The notes: a model not told the origin generated them from the sequence alone. DNA of 64,000 bases from Methylomonas sp. ZR1 (GCF_013141865.1 NZ_RCST01000001.1:3906001-3970000); one strand, 5' to 3'; shown: positions 1 to 8,434, counted from the first letter of the stretch. Numbers and translations are program-made.

Positions 1-408
1 CCGTTTTCTTGAAAACGGCATATCTTCCATTTCAATGACTATGTGCTGGTTTTTCGGCATAAACAACGCGAACAAGCATTCAAATGCGTAGCCGTTATAG
101 CACCAGAGAAGAAACTGCTTTCTCGGCTTTCTTAGTCGCATCGCGAGCCAGATTGCAAAAAATAGGTTGAACAATTTTCCTATTTTTCGATTATATAAAC
201 TAAAAGGTGTAATCGTGATCACTTTACAATCTGCAATGTTTTGTCGTTTAACACTACAGTTTTTTAGCTCCTCTGAATTATGGGCAGTATTGATCAACAC
301 CACCTTCTTATTCATTCGGCGTAAAACCCTCAACATGCTTTCAATTTTTTTTGATGCACCTAAATTAAAAAGAGTGGAATTACCCGGTGGACTATAAGCC
401 GCTATCAT
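1..408 (-). CDS. Glycosyltransferase, N-terminal part (runs off the window)
   Basis: An open frame of 136 codons starts with ATG at 408 and is still open at base 1. It opens MIAAYSPPGNSTLFNLGAS, and later residues include IVIEMEDMPFSR, which fits the N-terminal Rossmann half of a GT-B (family 4 like) glycosyltransferase, where an acidic E-x-x-D stretch follows a hydrophobic beta strand. It starts 11 bases after the stop of the Wzy-like polymerase and lies on the same strand, so it is probably the next gene of the polysaccharide operon, adding a sugar to the lipid-linked repeat unit in the cytoplasm. No donor sugar can be assigned. The DNA is AT-rich like its neighbours. The glycosyltransferase call is inference from context and fold-like pattern; the coding status is well supported. 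Confidence 0.7.
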   Translation of the reverse strand, partial: MIAAYSPPGNSTLFNLGASKKIESMLRVLRRMNKKVVLINTAHNSEELKNCSVKRQNIADCKVITITPFSLYNRKIGKLFNLFFAIWLAMRLRKPRKQFLLWCYNGYAFECLFALFMPKNQHIVIEMEDMPFSRKR

Positions 409-418
409 AAAAATTCTT

Positions 419-1672
419 TTATACATTAACTGCACTTAACCTTTGATTACTGGAGGCGGATAGATAAAACATTAAATAAAGCGTCGTTACAATAACAGCC
501 GACTTATCGAAACACAAAAAAGCGCCATTAAAACTAGTCGTCAAAACGATATAGCACATAATTAGCCAATCCTTCCATACTGGGTGCAACAGTAACCCTA
601 AAAGTAAAAAGCCAGTAAGACCATAATTAATTAATAAATTGTAAAATCCATTTGATAATGCCCCTGCCAAATCATTTTTTGACATCGCCCTTGTCCCTGT
701 TACAAATTGCTCGAGTTGACTGTTCACTACTCCAAAAGGACTATTTAGCAAAACTTCAGATGCTATTATCGCTGGCGCGGCTAAGCGTGCGTACCCGGAC
801 GACTCCTGCTTTCTATCAGAAAAATTGGACAACCTTTCGATTGTGGAAAAGTCTGCCACCCAGGCTATAAACACAACGAAGCAAGCAGAAAAAATTATAG
901 ATACTTTTGTCAATCCCTTAGATTTAGACTGCATTAATTCAATAAAAAGCAACAGAAACACAGCTAATTGACCGGACGCTGACTGGCAAAAATAAACTGT
1001 CAAAACAATACAAACAATCATCACAGATTTTAACCAAGACTTCTTAAACGCACGAAGAACAATAATCAGAAATGAAGCGTCAACAAACCCCAAATAAGAA
1101 GGCTCACCAAAAGTTGCGGATGGGCGTATCTTAGAATAGATTAAGTCAAGTTCGCCAGGCAAAGTCCCAGCATTTCTAACATAAAGCTCGTATGGCAACG
1201 CCAAATACACACCACTTTTTAAAACCACATACTGAACAATCGTAAATAGGGCTAGCCCAATCAATATCAGCGGTATGACTTTGTAAATTTTTGCATTAAT
1301 TTTAATGGCATTAACAATATTATCTTTGTACTTAATTATGCAGTAAATAGGTAGATAACAAACAAACTCTCTAGCTGTTTTCAATAAATCATGCATTGCT
1401 TCAGTCGAGTTCACTGCAAACAACACTGGTATACACATCAAACCAAACACCAAAAAGCCAATTGGCGCCGCATATAAAAAAACATTTACTGGTAGAAAAA
1501 TAAATATTAATATAAATGCTAATACCTGTACGGATAAATAATAGTTCAGGCCTAATTGAATAAACGGAATGCATATCAAGATTAACAATAAAGTGAAAGT
1601 TTTACTTTTTGCTTGACCCTTCTCTATAAAGACACCCCTATCTACATTTTTTACATTATAAATATCCATCAT
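419..1672 (-). CDS. O-antigen ligase/Wzy-like polysaccharide polymerase
   Basis: A 417-residue, very hydrophobic protein with about ten predicted membrane segments, beginning near residues 26-45 (LLLILICIPFIQLGL) and ending near 385-405. A long loop in the second half (around 270-330) is typical of the Wzy/WaaL family, which polymerises or ligates undecaprenyl-diphosphate-linked glycans on the periplasmic face. These proteins have almost no conserved sequence motifs, so the call rests on topology, size and position: it lies between an SGNH esterase and a glycosyltransferase on one strand, in an operon that also has a Wzx-like flippase. The start gives two adjacent Met codons. Base composition is clearly AT-rich compared with genes beyond 8.5 kb. 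Polymerase versus ligase cannot be decided from sequence. Confidence 0.75.
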   Translation of the reverse strand: MMDIYNVKNVDRGVFIEKGQAKSKTFTLLLILICIPFIQLGLNYYLSVQVLAFILIFIFLPVNVFLYAAPIGFLVFGLMCIPVLFAVNSTEAMHDLLKTAREFVCYLPIYCIIKYKDNIVNAIKINAKIYKVIPLILIGLALFTIVQYVVLKSGVYLALPYELYVRNAGTLPGELDLIYSKIRPSATFGEPSYLGFVDASFLIIVLRAFKKSWLKSVMIVCIVLTVYFCQSASGQLAVFLLLFIELMQSKSKGLTKVSIIFSACFVVFIAWVADFSTIERLSNFSDRKQESSGYARLAAPAIIASEVLLNSPFGVVNSQLEQFVTGTRAMSKNDLAGALSNGFYNLLINYGLTGFLLLGLLLHPVWKDWLIMCYIVLTTSFNGAFLCFDKSAVIVTTLYLMFYLSASSNQRLSAVNV

Positions 1673-1715
1673 ATTATTTCTCGATAGCAGGTCCGCGAGG
1701 CAGTAATATTTCTCT

Positions 1716-2420
1716 TCACTTCAAAACACCTGAAATAGTTTGTGCAACCCGGTTTGCAAGTGCTTTACAACCATCTGGTGTAAAATGAACATCTTGTTTA
1801 ACCTGAATTTTCTGCAAATTACTAATCACTATTGAATACAAATCATCTATTGGAACACCCTGCCCTTCCATAATCTCACTGGCGATGGCGTTATAAAGCG
1901 GAACATCGCTCGATACCCAAAAAGAATCCTTTACATCGGGTAAAAAAGGCGTGGTTAATGCGTACACAACATTTGAGCTATATTGTTTTACCGAAAATAA
2001 TATTGACTTCAGGTTGGCCTTGTAGTTTTCAACGCTCGTTCTTTGCAATTTACAGCTAACATCCTTGCATGACGTATTTATTGCTCTGTCATGTATTATG
2101 TCATGGAGACCAAAATTGAAATACACTAGATCCCAATGCCTCTTATCGATCCAGAGATCTAAACGTCTTCTGCCGCTACCACTATCAAGAGCGTTATTTT
2201 TATTATGGAAAACCGCATAATCTTTTGGCATATATTCGCAAATATAACTCGAATAACATTTCGATACAGAATCGCCAATAATCAATATATTTTTTAATGG
2301 CGCATCAGAGGGGCATATCAATTCCAAATCGTTCGCCAATGCATTTTGCACGAGCATTACCCCTGCAATTGCTATAGCTAAACGTTTCTTAGAGGACGTT
2401 CTTTTTTTGACGATGTCCAT
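1716..2420 (-). CDS. SGNH/GDSL-family hydrolase, exported
   Basis: A 234-residue protein with a basic N-terminus (KKRTSSKKR) and a hydrophobic signal sequence ending near ALANDL at residue 30. The SGNH block I is IIGDSVSKCY (catalytic Ser in GDS, about residue 51), a block III-like N sits in FNFGLHD, and the block V D-x-H is DVHFTPDG near the C-terminus. Members of this superfamily are serine esterases or acetyl-transferring enzymes acting on periplasmic glycans. The gene starts 3 bases after the beta-helix gene stop and two genes after a hexapeptide acyltransferase, which suggests trimming or transfer of acetyl groups on the exopolysaccharide. Substrate is inference. Confidence 0.8.
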   Translation of the reverse strand: MDIVKKRTSSKKRLAIAIAGVMLVQNALANDLELICPSDAPLKNILIIGDSVSKCYSSYICEYMPKDYAVFHNKNNALDSGSGRRRLDLWIDKRHWDLVYFNFGLHDIIHDRAINTSCKDVSCKLQRTSVENYKANLKSILFSVKQYSSNVVYALTTPFLPDVKDSFWVSSDVPLYNAIASEIMEGQGVPIDDLYSIVISNLQKIQVKQDVHFTPDGCKALANRVAQTISGVLK

Positions 2421-2423
2421 GGC

Positions 2424-4403
2424 CTACTCCTTCACTAGCTTGGCGAAAGCAAACCATTCACCATTCCCACTAGGCGCCAAATTCTTTATATCGGCATCTT
2501 TTATGTTGTGGTTATTTTTTAATAAATACCACGATGGGTTTTCTGGTGCATTTCCATTGTAGAAGCCATTCACCCCAGTATAGTTATTATTGCTTATAGA
2601 GTTACCTCTTGGTTCAAGTGGTTGTTCATCTAATATCGTTGCCAACTCAGGATACGCTGATTTATATACTCGACTGGTAAAGTCAACATTCTTAAGCTTG
2701 GAAATTAAATCCCAAGTTGAGCCAGGAGACGCTTTTTGGATAACGTCTCGCTTGGTATTTAGCCCCCTAGCGTCAAACCAAATTGGTTTATCGGTGTTGA
2801 TAAACAAGTTTCCTTCAACGACATTGTCGCGACCGCCACCAATTAATAGGCCGCGCGCTACATTTTTTACGATATTTTTACTAACTGTAATACCGCTTGC
2901 TAGATCATCTAAATAAATTGCGTTTATCTCGCCACCCATTGATGAAATGGAATCATGCAAGTAATTGTCGGTAATTATGCTGCCGCGCATAGACCAGTCT
3001 CGCCCAATATAAATCATCCCGGCATCTGCTGTCTGCTGCACCACTTTTGAAATATCATTTTTGGTAACTAGATGGTTGTTGCCGGACAATAATATTGCTG
3101 CATGAGGTCCATTAAAGATTATGTTTCCATCAACAGTTACTCCCACGCCGGCGACATTGATCGCCGGCGCATAGGTATTTCTTATTAAGCCGAAATTCTG
3201 AATTGTATTGTTTGCTATGAGATGTCTTGATGACCTTAAGGTTTTGCGGTCCCCACCATACACATTAACACCGGTTCCGCCAATATGCGCCAAACTGGAG
3301 TTAATTAGCTGATTATTCTCGCCACCGGATATTTCTATTCCACTACCATTAATATTTGTAAAATCGCAATTACTTATACTAACACCCTTACTGCTTTCAA
3401 CCTTAAAAGCAGTTCCCAATGTATTACCAAACTTAATATTCTTAAAATTTATATTGGTGGCGTTTTTTATGAGAATAATTGGATCAGTTAAAGAATTTAC
3501 TTCAAAAATATCACTTAAATTTACTGTGCCGGCCACAAAGTAAATTCGTTTTTGTTGATAGTCGACATAGTATTCACCATTATCGTCCATCGCGCTTCTA
3601 AGGTTCAGCGCCCGCCAACGCTGACCCTCTTTAAACTTAATTGGATAGCTATTAGGGTTTTCAGTAGCAATAAATCCAGGATTTTCGCTAATATTTTTAA
3701 TGGTTAAATATTCGTCCGCCCAGTTTTGTTCGAAATACCCATGCAGCAGCGTATTTGGATAGTCGTTGGGATTACCTGGAAACAGATCTGTATAAGAAAA
3801 TCCATCATCACCGTCCGACTGATTTGATGTTGCTACAGTTTTACTCCAACTAGATTCAGGCCAGTGAGCATTCACTAACTTTTTGCCGTTATAATTTAGG
3901 TCGGCAATGTAAGGATAAAACTGCCCGCGACCATCATTTTTCCCTCGTTCAAAAGAAAGTTTTTCGGACTCTATGTAATAAATATGCAAACTATTGGATT
4001 TTAGCTTTGAAAAAAATTTGTATTCTACTGCCGGCACTTCTTTAATCATACTGGCTTGTATGGTTTCGCTACCAAGTATTTCCACTCTTTCATTCATAAA
4101 AGCTTGGTAGGTCACTGGATAAAGATCGACACCAGAATCCGTAGCACCTAACGTAAAACTCTTACCTAATGAATATTTCCCACCACGTAATTGGACGGTA
4201 ATTGGTTCTTTCTGAGATTGGCTCTTAAATAATCTGACCCTGTTTTTTGCCTCTTCGAGAGTACGTAATGGCTGGTCTTCTAAACCAGTGTACCTGTCGT
4301 CTCCGTTTGGTGAAACAAAGATATTTTGTGCACGAGCTTTCTGAGAAGTTAGCGTAAAAATAATAAGGCAAACAAGCATAATATTAATGAGCTTCATCAT
4401 CAA
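2424..4403 (-). CDS. Exported right-handed parallel beta-helix protein
   Basis: A 659-residue protein with a signal peptide (MMMKLINIMLVCLIIF then cleavage near QKARAQ). The mature start, IFVSPNGDDRYTGLEDQP, is the usual opening of DUF1565/pectate-lyase-like beta-helix proteins. From about residue 310 to 560 it has repeated short turns rich in N, I, V and G (for example GSGIEISGGENNQLINSSL), as in parallel beta-helices that bind or cleave polysaccharides. No catalytic lyase residues can be assigned by eye. It overlaps the acyltransferase stop by 4 bases (ATGA), so the two are translationally coupled. It could be an epimerase, lyase or depolymerase that edits the polymer in the periplasm, or a surface-binding protein. 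Location in a polysaccharide operon supports a glycan-directed role. Confidence 0.8.
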   Translation of the reverse strand: MMMKLINIMLVCLIIFTLTSQKARAQNIFVSPNGDDRYTGLEDQPLRTLEEAKNRVRLFKSQSQKEPITVQLRGGKYSLGKSFTLGATDSGVDLYPVTYQAFMNERVEILGSETIQASMIKEVPAVEYKFFSKLKSNSLHIYYIESEKLSFERGKNDGRGQFYPYIADLNYNGKKLVNAHWPESSWSKTVATSNQSDGDDGFSYTDLFPGNPNDYPNTLLHGYFEQNWADEYLTIKNISENPGFIATENPNSYPIKFKEGQRWRALNLRSAMDDNGEYYVDYQQKRIYFVAGTVNLSDIFEVNSLTDPIILIKNATNINFKNIKFGNTLGTAFKVESSKGVSISNCDFTNINGSGIEISGGENNQLINSSLAHIGGTGVNVYGGDRKTLRSSRHLIANNTIQNFGLIRNTYAPAINVAGVGVTVDGNIIFNGPHAAILLSGNNHLVTKNDISKVVQQTADAGMIYIGRDWSMRGSIITDNYLHDSISSMGGEINAIYLDDLASGITVSKNIVKNVARGLLIGGGRDNVVEGNLFINTDKPIWFDARGLNTKRDVIQKASPGSTWDLISKLKNVDFTSRVYKSAYPELATILDEQPLEPRGNSISNNNYTGVNGFYNGNAPENPSWYLLKNNHNIKDADIKNLAPSGNGEWFAFAKLVKE

Positions 4404-5029
4404 ACCTCCCCCCGTAATGGGCTAATAACTTTTGCAGGAATTCCACCGGCCACTACATTACAAGGAACATCCTTGGTTACAACGCTATTTGCAGCAATGA
4501 CCGATCCTTTTCCTATTGTTACTCCCTTCAATACAACAACATTCATTCCTAGCCAAACGTTATCTTCAATAGTTACAGGGGAAGTCTTCCCGGCCTTCCC
4601 TGCTATTCTTTCTATTGCGTCTAATGGATGTCTATCACTATCAGAAATAGTAACATTAGCGCCGCATAATACATTACTTCCTATTTTAATTCTCTGATTT
4701 GCCGCAATGGATACTCCACTAAAGCCGCACCTATTCCCTATAACTATTTGAGCGCCTTTCGTAGTAGATAAAAAACATTTTTGTTTTAAGCCAATAGTAT
4801 TGGATAAAAATGAAGAGCGAAATGTACAGTTACTACCTATTGAGATTTCAGAAATATAATGCCTTTTTAAATAGGTTATTCCATGGAAATCGCAATCTTT
4901 ACCTAGCTCCACCCCCCACCAATACGCATAGCATTGCATAAATACATTTGATACAAAATTATTCAAAACCTCACGCCCCCTAAAAAATGCATAAGGTATA
5001 ACTCCAAATAATGCTTTATTTCTCATCAT
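4400..5029 (-). CDS. Hexapeptide-repeat acyltransferase (WcaF/Maa type)
   Basis: A 209-residue left-handed beta-helix O-acetyltransferase. Imperfect hexapeptides of the [LIV]-G-x4 kind run from about residue 60 to 190 (VTIEDNVWLGMNVVVLKG, VTIGKGSVIAANSVVTKD), followed by the GGIPAKVI end that is characteristic of the family. The likely catalytic His lies in DSDRHPLD. Such enzymes use acetyl-CoA to acetylate a sugar of the repeat unit in the cytoplasm. It sits 24 bases downstream of the flippase gene and overlaps the beta-helix gene by 4 bases. Paired with the SGNH enzyme downstream, it suggests an acetylated polymer. The acceptor sugar is unknown. Confidence 0.85.
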   Translation of the reverse strand: MMRNKALFGVIPYAFFRGREVLNNFVSNVFMQCYAYWWGVELGKDCDFHGITYLKRHYISEISIGSNCTFRSSFLSNTIGLKQKCFLSTTKGAQIVIGNRCGFSGVSIAANQRIKIGSNVLCGANVTISDSDRHPLDAIERIAGKAGKTSPVTIEDNVWLGMNVVVLKGVTIGKGSVIAANSVVTKDVPCNVVAGGIPAKVISPLRGEV

Positions 5030-5053
5030 TCTATTCTCTATTAAGTATGTCTT

Positions 5054-6442
5054 TTATTTTTGGGACTTGACTTGCTTCATTCTTTTCAAGACATACATCG
5101 ATTCCAATCCGAACAGAACGGACCTAAATATCTCGCCTATTAATACAATGACCCATAATGTTATTGGTAGCTCTTTACTAATCGACACATAGTATCCTGA
5201 AGCTAATGCAATTATCGGCAACATTATTCCATATATAGATTGCCCTTTAAATTTGTTCAACCCATTAAGCATCATCGAACACACTCTATTCCAAGCCATA
5301 AACACCATCCAAGCATTGCATGCCATTAACAGCTGCCAAGTAGGGAGAGTTTTTTTCTCGGAAATCCACCACTCTATAATTTCTAGTCCATATAGAGATG
5401 TGATAATAAAAATTGGCAAAATAATTATTGCGCTAATCTTGACGGATCTAAAAAACGTTTTTTTAATCCACCCAATATCTCCCCGAGCTAAAGCCTCACC
5501 ATATGCTGGCCATAATGGTGACATCGCTACGGATAAAACCATAGAAAAACCTCCTAACATACGCTGTGTAATAGCGAAGGGCGCCACTGCTTGAGCTCCA
5601 TATTGACTCGAAAGCAAAAACATCGGCCCGGTTGTCATAATAGAAGCTCCCAATTGCGCTAATAATGCTAAACCGCCGACGCTACCGATTTGCTTCGCTT
5701 TGCTGAAATGGATGGATCTAAACCCGGGCCTTAACCAAGGACGCTTCCAAAATATAAACAAACCGGCGAAAGCAATAAATACAAAAGGGAGCCCCATATA
5801 TAAAGTGGTCATTATCGGCAAGGCATATCCTTGATTGATACTGAGAAAAATGCTGGCAAAGCCCAATAACCTGCCGACGCTAAGCATTACATTTGATAGA
5901 AACCCTTCCTGATAAGCATCCAATATTCTTTGAATAATCCCTAACGGTAGGCTACATGCAAATACTATAATTATTGCTTGAGTAGTAGGCAATAAAACCT
6001 CTATAGCATCCTTGGAATAAACTTTTACTAACTGATTTAAGGGAAGGTATGGCAATAAATACCAAGCAAACCCACATAAAATAAGACATATTATGCAGAG
6101 TAATATTAGCGTTGTGGATATAAAGCGTCTTGGCTCTATTCTGTCATCTTTGCCATGACAAGCTGTCAGCGCATTTTGCAAGCCAATTCCCAGCCCCATG
6201 TCGGTAAATGATAAAAAAGCCACAAAACCGGTCAAGGTCATCCATAAGCCAAATTGCTCTGCCCCCAAATAAGACAGTGTTATCGGCACGGTAATCAATC
6301 CGCTTAATATATTAATCACTCTGGAACATGCAGAAGCTAGCGCTGTATGGCCTATGCGACGTAATCGTTCATTGCTACGCCCTGACTCCGTTGTTGTGTC
6401 GTGCCCTTTGGATAGAAATATTGAGAAAAATTTATTGGCCAT
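5054..6442 (-). CDS. Wzx-type polysaccharide flippase (MOP superfamily)
   Basis: A 462-residue integral membrane protein with about 12-14 hydrophobic segments, starting after a charged N-terminus (NERLRRIGHTALASACSR). The first segment NILSGLITVPITLSYLGAEQ and the FGLWMTLTGF stretch are typical of the polysaccharide-synthesis branch of the MATE/MOP exporters, which move undecaprenyl-diphosphate-linked repeat units to the periplasmic leaflet. Length matches the family (about 420-500). It follows the VanZ-like gene by 20 bases and precedes the acyltransferase, which is consistent with a Wzx/Wzy-dependent pathway together with the polymerase at 419-1672. Base composition is AT-rich like the rest of the left-hand locus. 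Confidence 0.85.
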   Translation of the reverse strand: MANKFFSIFLSKGHDTTTESGRSNERLRRIGHTALASACSRVINILSGLITVPITLSYLGAEQFGLWMTLTGFVAFLSFTDMGLGIGLQNALTACHGKDDRIEPRRFISTTLILLCIICLILCGFAWYLLPYLPLNQLVKVYSKDAIEVLLPTTQAIIIVFACSLPLGIIQRILDAYQEGFLSNVMLSVGRLLGFASIFLSINQGYALPIMTTLYMGLPFVFIAFAGLFIFWKRPWLRPGFRSIHFSKAKQIGSVGGLALLAQLGASIMTTGPMFLLSSQYGAQAVAPFAITQRMLGGFSMVLSVAMSPLWPAYGEALARGDIGWIKKTFFRSVKISAIIILPIFIITSLYGLEIIEWWISEKKTLPTWQLLMACNAWMVFMAWNRVCSMMLNGLNKFKGQSIYGIMLPIIALASGYYVSISKELPITLWVIVLIGEIFRSVLFGLESMYVLKRMKQVKSQK

Positions 6443-6462
6443 TAATCACTCGTTTTAGATGG

Positions 6463-6951
6463 TCATAACCATTGTTTTAATAAACTTAATATGCCAGTTT
6501 TGTTTATTACATAAATTACAAATACAGCTCCGCAAATATCGGCGATCAAATCCGGCAAACTAGCAGCGCGATAGGGTACCGTCATTTGATACCCCTCTTC
6601 AATTACACCCGACAATGCTGCAACTAAAAAAGGGGTAGACATATAAGGTATCAATGTTTTGCCGTTAAGACAGAACGAAACGAGACAAATCAATAGGGCC
6701 AACATTCCAAAAGCTACAAAGTGAGCTAATTTATCGAGCCCATATATTTCCCCCATGAGTTGGGCTGGGGGCTGTGACGACTCAGTCAATAAGATCCCCA
6801 TCCAAACAATACTGAGCAGTATGAAAAGTATTGCAAGTCTTCGATTACCTTTAAATGATTTCGTCATTGATTTGTTGATTTGGGATATAGACTCTATATT
6901 GGCTGAAACCGCTGAATATGTCGTTTTCTTATTTATTGGCGCGATCTTCAT
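6463..6951 (-). CDS. VanZ-like family membrane protein
   Basis: With the start taken at ATG 6951 the protein has 162 residues. It has about four membrane segments (RRLAILFILLSIVWMGILL; LAHFVAFGMLALLICLV; a third near IPYMSTPFLVAALSG; a last at DICGAVFVIYVI) and the family signature DKLAHFVAFGML plus a conserved E in SGVIEEGYQ. This start is preceded by GGAG five bases upstream and overlaps the stop of the upstream open frame in ATGA; an upstream in-frame codon at 7038 would run into the dead HEPN gene. VanZ-like genes are common in exopolysaccharide and exosortase loci, where their role is not established. The last 20 or so residues contain a final hydrophobic helix, so the gene seems complete. 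Confidence 0.8.
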   Translation of the reverse strand: MKIAPINKKTTYSAVSANIESISQINKSMTKSFKGNRRLAILFILLSIVWMGILLTESSQPPAQLMGEIYGLDKLAHFVAFGMLALLICLVSFCLNGKTLIPYMSTPFLVAALSGVIEEGYQMTVPYRAASLPDLIADICGAVFVIYVINKTGILSLLKQWL

Positions 6952-7535
6952 GAGGCTCCGAAGATTGACGGTACAATTTCGGGTTTTCCAGAGTATCTGT
7001 AAGCAGTTGGATTGTATAATTGTTGCCAGAATAACCAATATATTAAAGAAGGTAACACACCTACTTTTTCCGTTGGTTTTGACTTATCCAGGAAAGCGTC
7101 GTGTTCCTGCCATTCTTGCAGTACTTGTAAAATTGCAGGCAATAACCTCGAGCCAATAGCATCCTGCAATCTGCCGAAACGGAATACTAGTTGATCGAGT
7201 GTACGAACTTCCGCATCAATTAACTCCTGGATTGCGAGATCTTTTATGGCGGGGAAATTAATAGCTTCCTGCCAAGCTGCATGCAAGCTAGTCTGATGCT
7301 GCCAACACTCCTGTGATGCTGGGCAAAGTTTAAATTCGATGCCTTCTTGTTTATTCATAACGGGATGGCCGTCTGTTCCGCGATACGCTGAATAGGCTGT
7401 TGCTCTTCCCCTATTTGCCGGAGCAAATACTAGGTAGAGACGCTGTTCGCCCAGTGCCTGTTTGGCTTTAACCAGAAAACGCAGTTTGGCAACCAAAGTT
7501 TTTTCAAGATTTTGATTAAATCCTTTTACATACAA
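6948..7535 (-). pseudogene. Fused remnant: nucleotidyltransferase C-terminus plus HEPN (HepT-like) toxin
   Basis: The 195-codon open frame is two dead genes joined. Residues 1 to about 70 (LEKTLVAKLRFLVKAKQALG and on to KQEGIEFKL) match the C-terminal end of MntA-type nucleotidyltransferases. From about residue 72 it matches the HepT-like HEPN partner (TLDQLVFRFGRLQDAIG, EKVGVLPS). The HEPN RNase motif R-N-x3-H, expected in the stretch LYNPTAYRY, has become Y-N-P-T-A-Y, so both catalytic residues are gone. The frame stops soon after (KPEIVPSIFGAS), short of a normal HEPN C-terminus. The missing N-terminal half of the nucleotidyltransferase lies beyond the inserted element at 7536-7670. Family assignment is from recalled patterns, not from a search. 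Confidence 0.65.
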
Positions 7536-7670
7536 GAGGACCTCTAAAAATTAAAAAACCTCCTTCTCCTTATTTGGGGGGAAGGTTGGGATGAGCGGAT
7601 TAAAATCACTTATTTACACCCCCTCACCCTAACCCTCTCCCGGAGGGAGAGGAGATTTTTAGAGGTTCCC
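7536..7670. mobile_element. 135-bp MITE-like element inserted in the nucleotidyltransferase gene
   Basis: The ends are near-perfect 16-bp terminal inverted repeats: GAGGACCTCTAAAAAT at 7536-7551 and ATTTTTAGAGGTTCCC at 7655-7670, which match at 14 of 16 positions when one is reversed. The element is flanked by the 4-bp direct repeat ACAA (7532-7535 and 7671-7674). Inside are two GGGAGAGG-type palindromes in opposite orientation (about 7559-7598 and 7620-7654). Removing the element plus one ACAA rejoins the reading frame of the broken gene as DIDLYVKGFNQNLEK, exactly as expected of an intact nucleotidyltransferase. No coding capacity, so it would have been moved by a transposase elsewhere. Confidence 0.75.
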
Positions 7671-7801
7671 ACAAATCTATGTCTCAGCCACGTCTAGTAT
7701 CATTTGTACTAGGGCCAAACAATTTGCAAACTTGCTTGCGCTCCATACACGTCAGCGGCAATGCTCTTTAAGATGTCGGCTTGTTGTTGCGTTAATCGCA
7801 T
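7671..7801 (-). pseudogene. MntA-like nucleotidyltransferase, N-terminal remnant
   Basis: From ATG at 7801 the frame reads MRLTQQQADILKSIAADVYG, like the N-terminus of MNT-domain antitoxins. At about 7718 a frameshift moves the homology to the next frame, which reads LFGPSTNDTRRG, then a TGA stop (7684-7686), then DIDL. This is the GS-x-x..RGGDIDL nucleotidyltransferase active site with the Ser position altered and one Gly codon (GGA) changed to TGA. The coding sequence then hits the inserted element at 7670 and resumes at 7535. Three separate lesions (frameshift, stop, insertion) show that it is dead. Order antitoxin then HEPN matches the usual operon. Confidence 0.6.
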
Positions 7802-8025
7802 GGTTTATGTCCTTATGTGGCAGCGCCATCTATTGGCCTTGGATGTCCTTGGTTCATTTTTTTTGGCCCCCACACTCCAGCTACCGATTTCTGTTGGGCA
7901 TTCTTAATTCTACTTGGTCAGATTAGAAGGAAGTCCGTCATATCCGCGCTGGGACACCCAAAGGTCACAAGAGCGGGTATCCAGCGTTATGAATGGCGAG
8001 CTTCTAACCATCCATGGAGCCTGGG

Positions 8026-8046
8026 TTCCGGCAATCCATGCCGGAA
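8026..8046. repeat. REP-like palindrome, TCCGGCA type
   Basis: Arms TTCCGGCA (8026-8033) and TGCCGGAA (8039-8046) around a 5-base loop. A related unit occurs at 32716-32732, there also next to the word ATCCATGG. Flanking bases upstream (GAGCGGGTATCCAGCG) look like a second, decayed unit. Confidence 0.6.
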
Positions 8047-8168
8047 TAACGACCTTCGGCAATGTGATACCCCAAATCTGACAAAGTAGAATTAAAGCTT
8101 ATGAAAAGGTCCGCTTAAAAATTAAAGAACCCTTTTCTCCCTTCATACTAAATGCCGCTAACTAAAAC

Positions 8169-8229
8169 TTGTAGGTGCCAATTTATTCTCGCTATGGGCG
8201 CCAAAGGTCGAATAAATTCGATCTTACAA
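8169..8229. repeat. 61-bp imperfect palindrome
   Basis: The arm at 8169-8188 begins TTGTAGG and ends AATTTATTC; the arm at 8210-8229 begins GAATAAATT and ends TTACAA. Sixteen of twenty positions pair. The size and layout fit a short non-autonomous palindromic repeat. Only one copy was seen in this window. Confidence 0.5.
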
Positions 8230-8374
8230 CATATTCAACTCTTAACTTAACTACATTGCCTTCATATATACCCAAAAGGCACAAAATGGAAAATTGGGGT
8301 TAGGGAACCAAAACGAATAACTCACCTTAGGACGCTCTAAACAATTTGGTTCCGATCAGCCCCTCAGAGTACAG

Positions 8375-8434
8375 GTGGTTCGACAGGTTACCCCGACCGG
8401 AATTAATAAAATACTGTTCGTGGTGAGCCTATCT
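8375..8434. repeat. Imperfect inverted pair, TTCGTGGTGAGCCTATC type
   Basis: The right arm (8414-8434, TTCGTGGTGAGCCTATC) pairs imperfectly with the left arm (8375-8399, TTCGACAGGTTACCCCGACC), roughly 14 of 20 positions. It resembles an interspersed palindrome known from many proteobacterial genomes. Single copy here. Confidence 0.4.

Noticed and set aside
167..397. Plus-strand open frame of 76 codons at the left edge
   Set aside because: It is the shadow of the minus-strand glycosyltransferase frame, which is open from 408 to the window edge and has better protein character.
7732..8089. Plus-strand open frames of 64 and 90 codons in the gene-free stretch
   Set aside because: They run over the nucleotidyltransferase remnant and the REP-like palindromes, have no ribosome site and give low-complexity, Trp/Pro/Cys-rich translations typical of repeat read-through.
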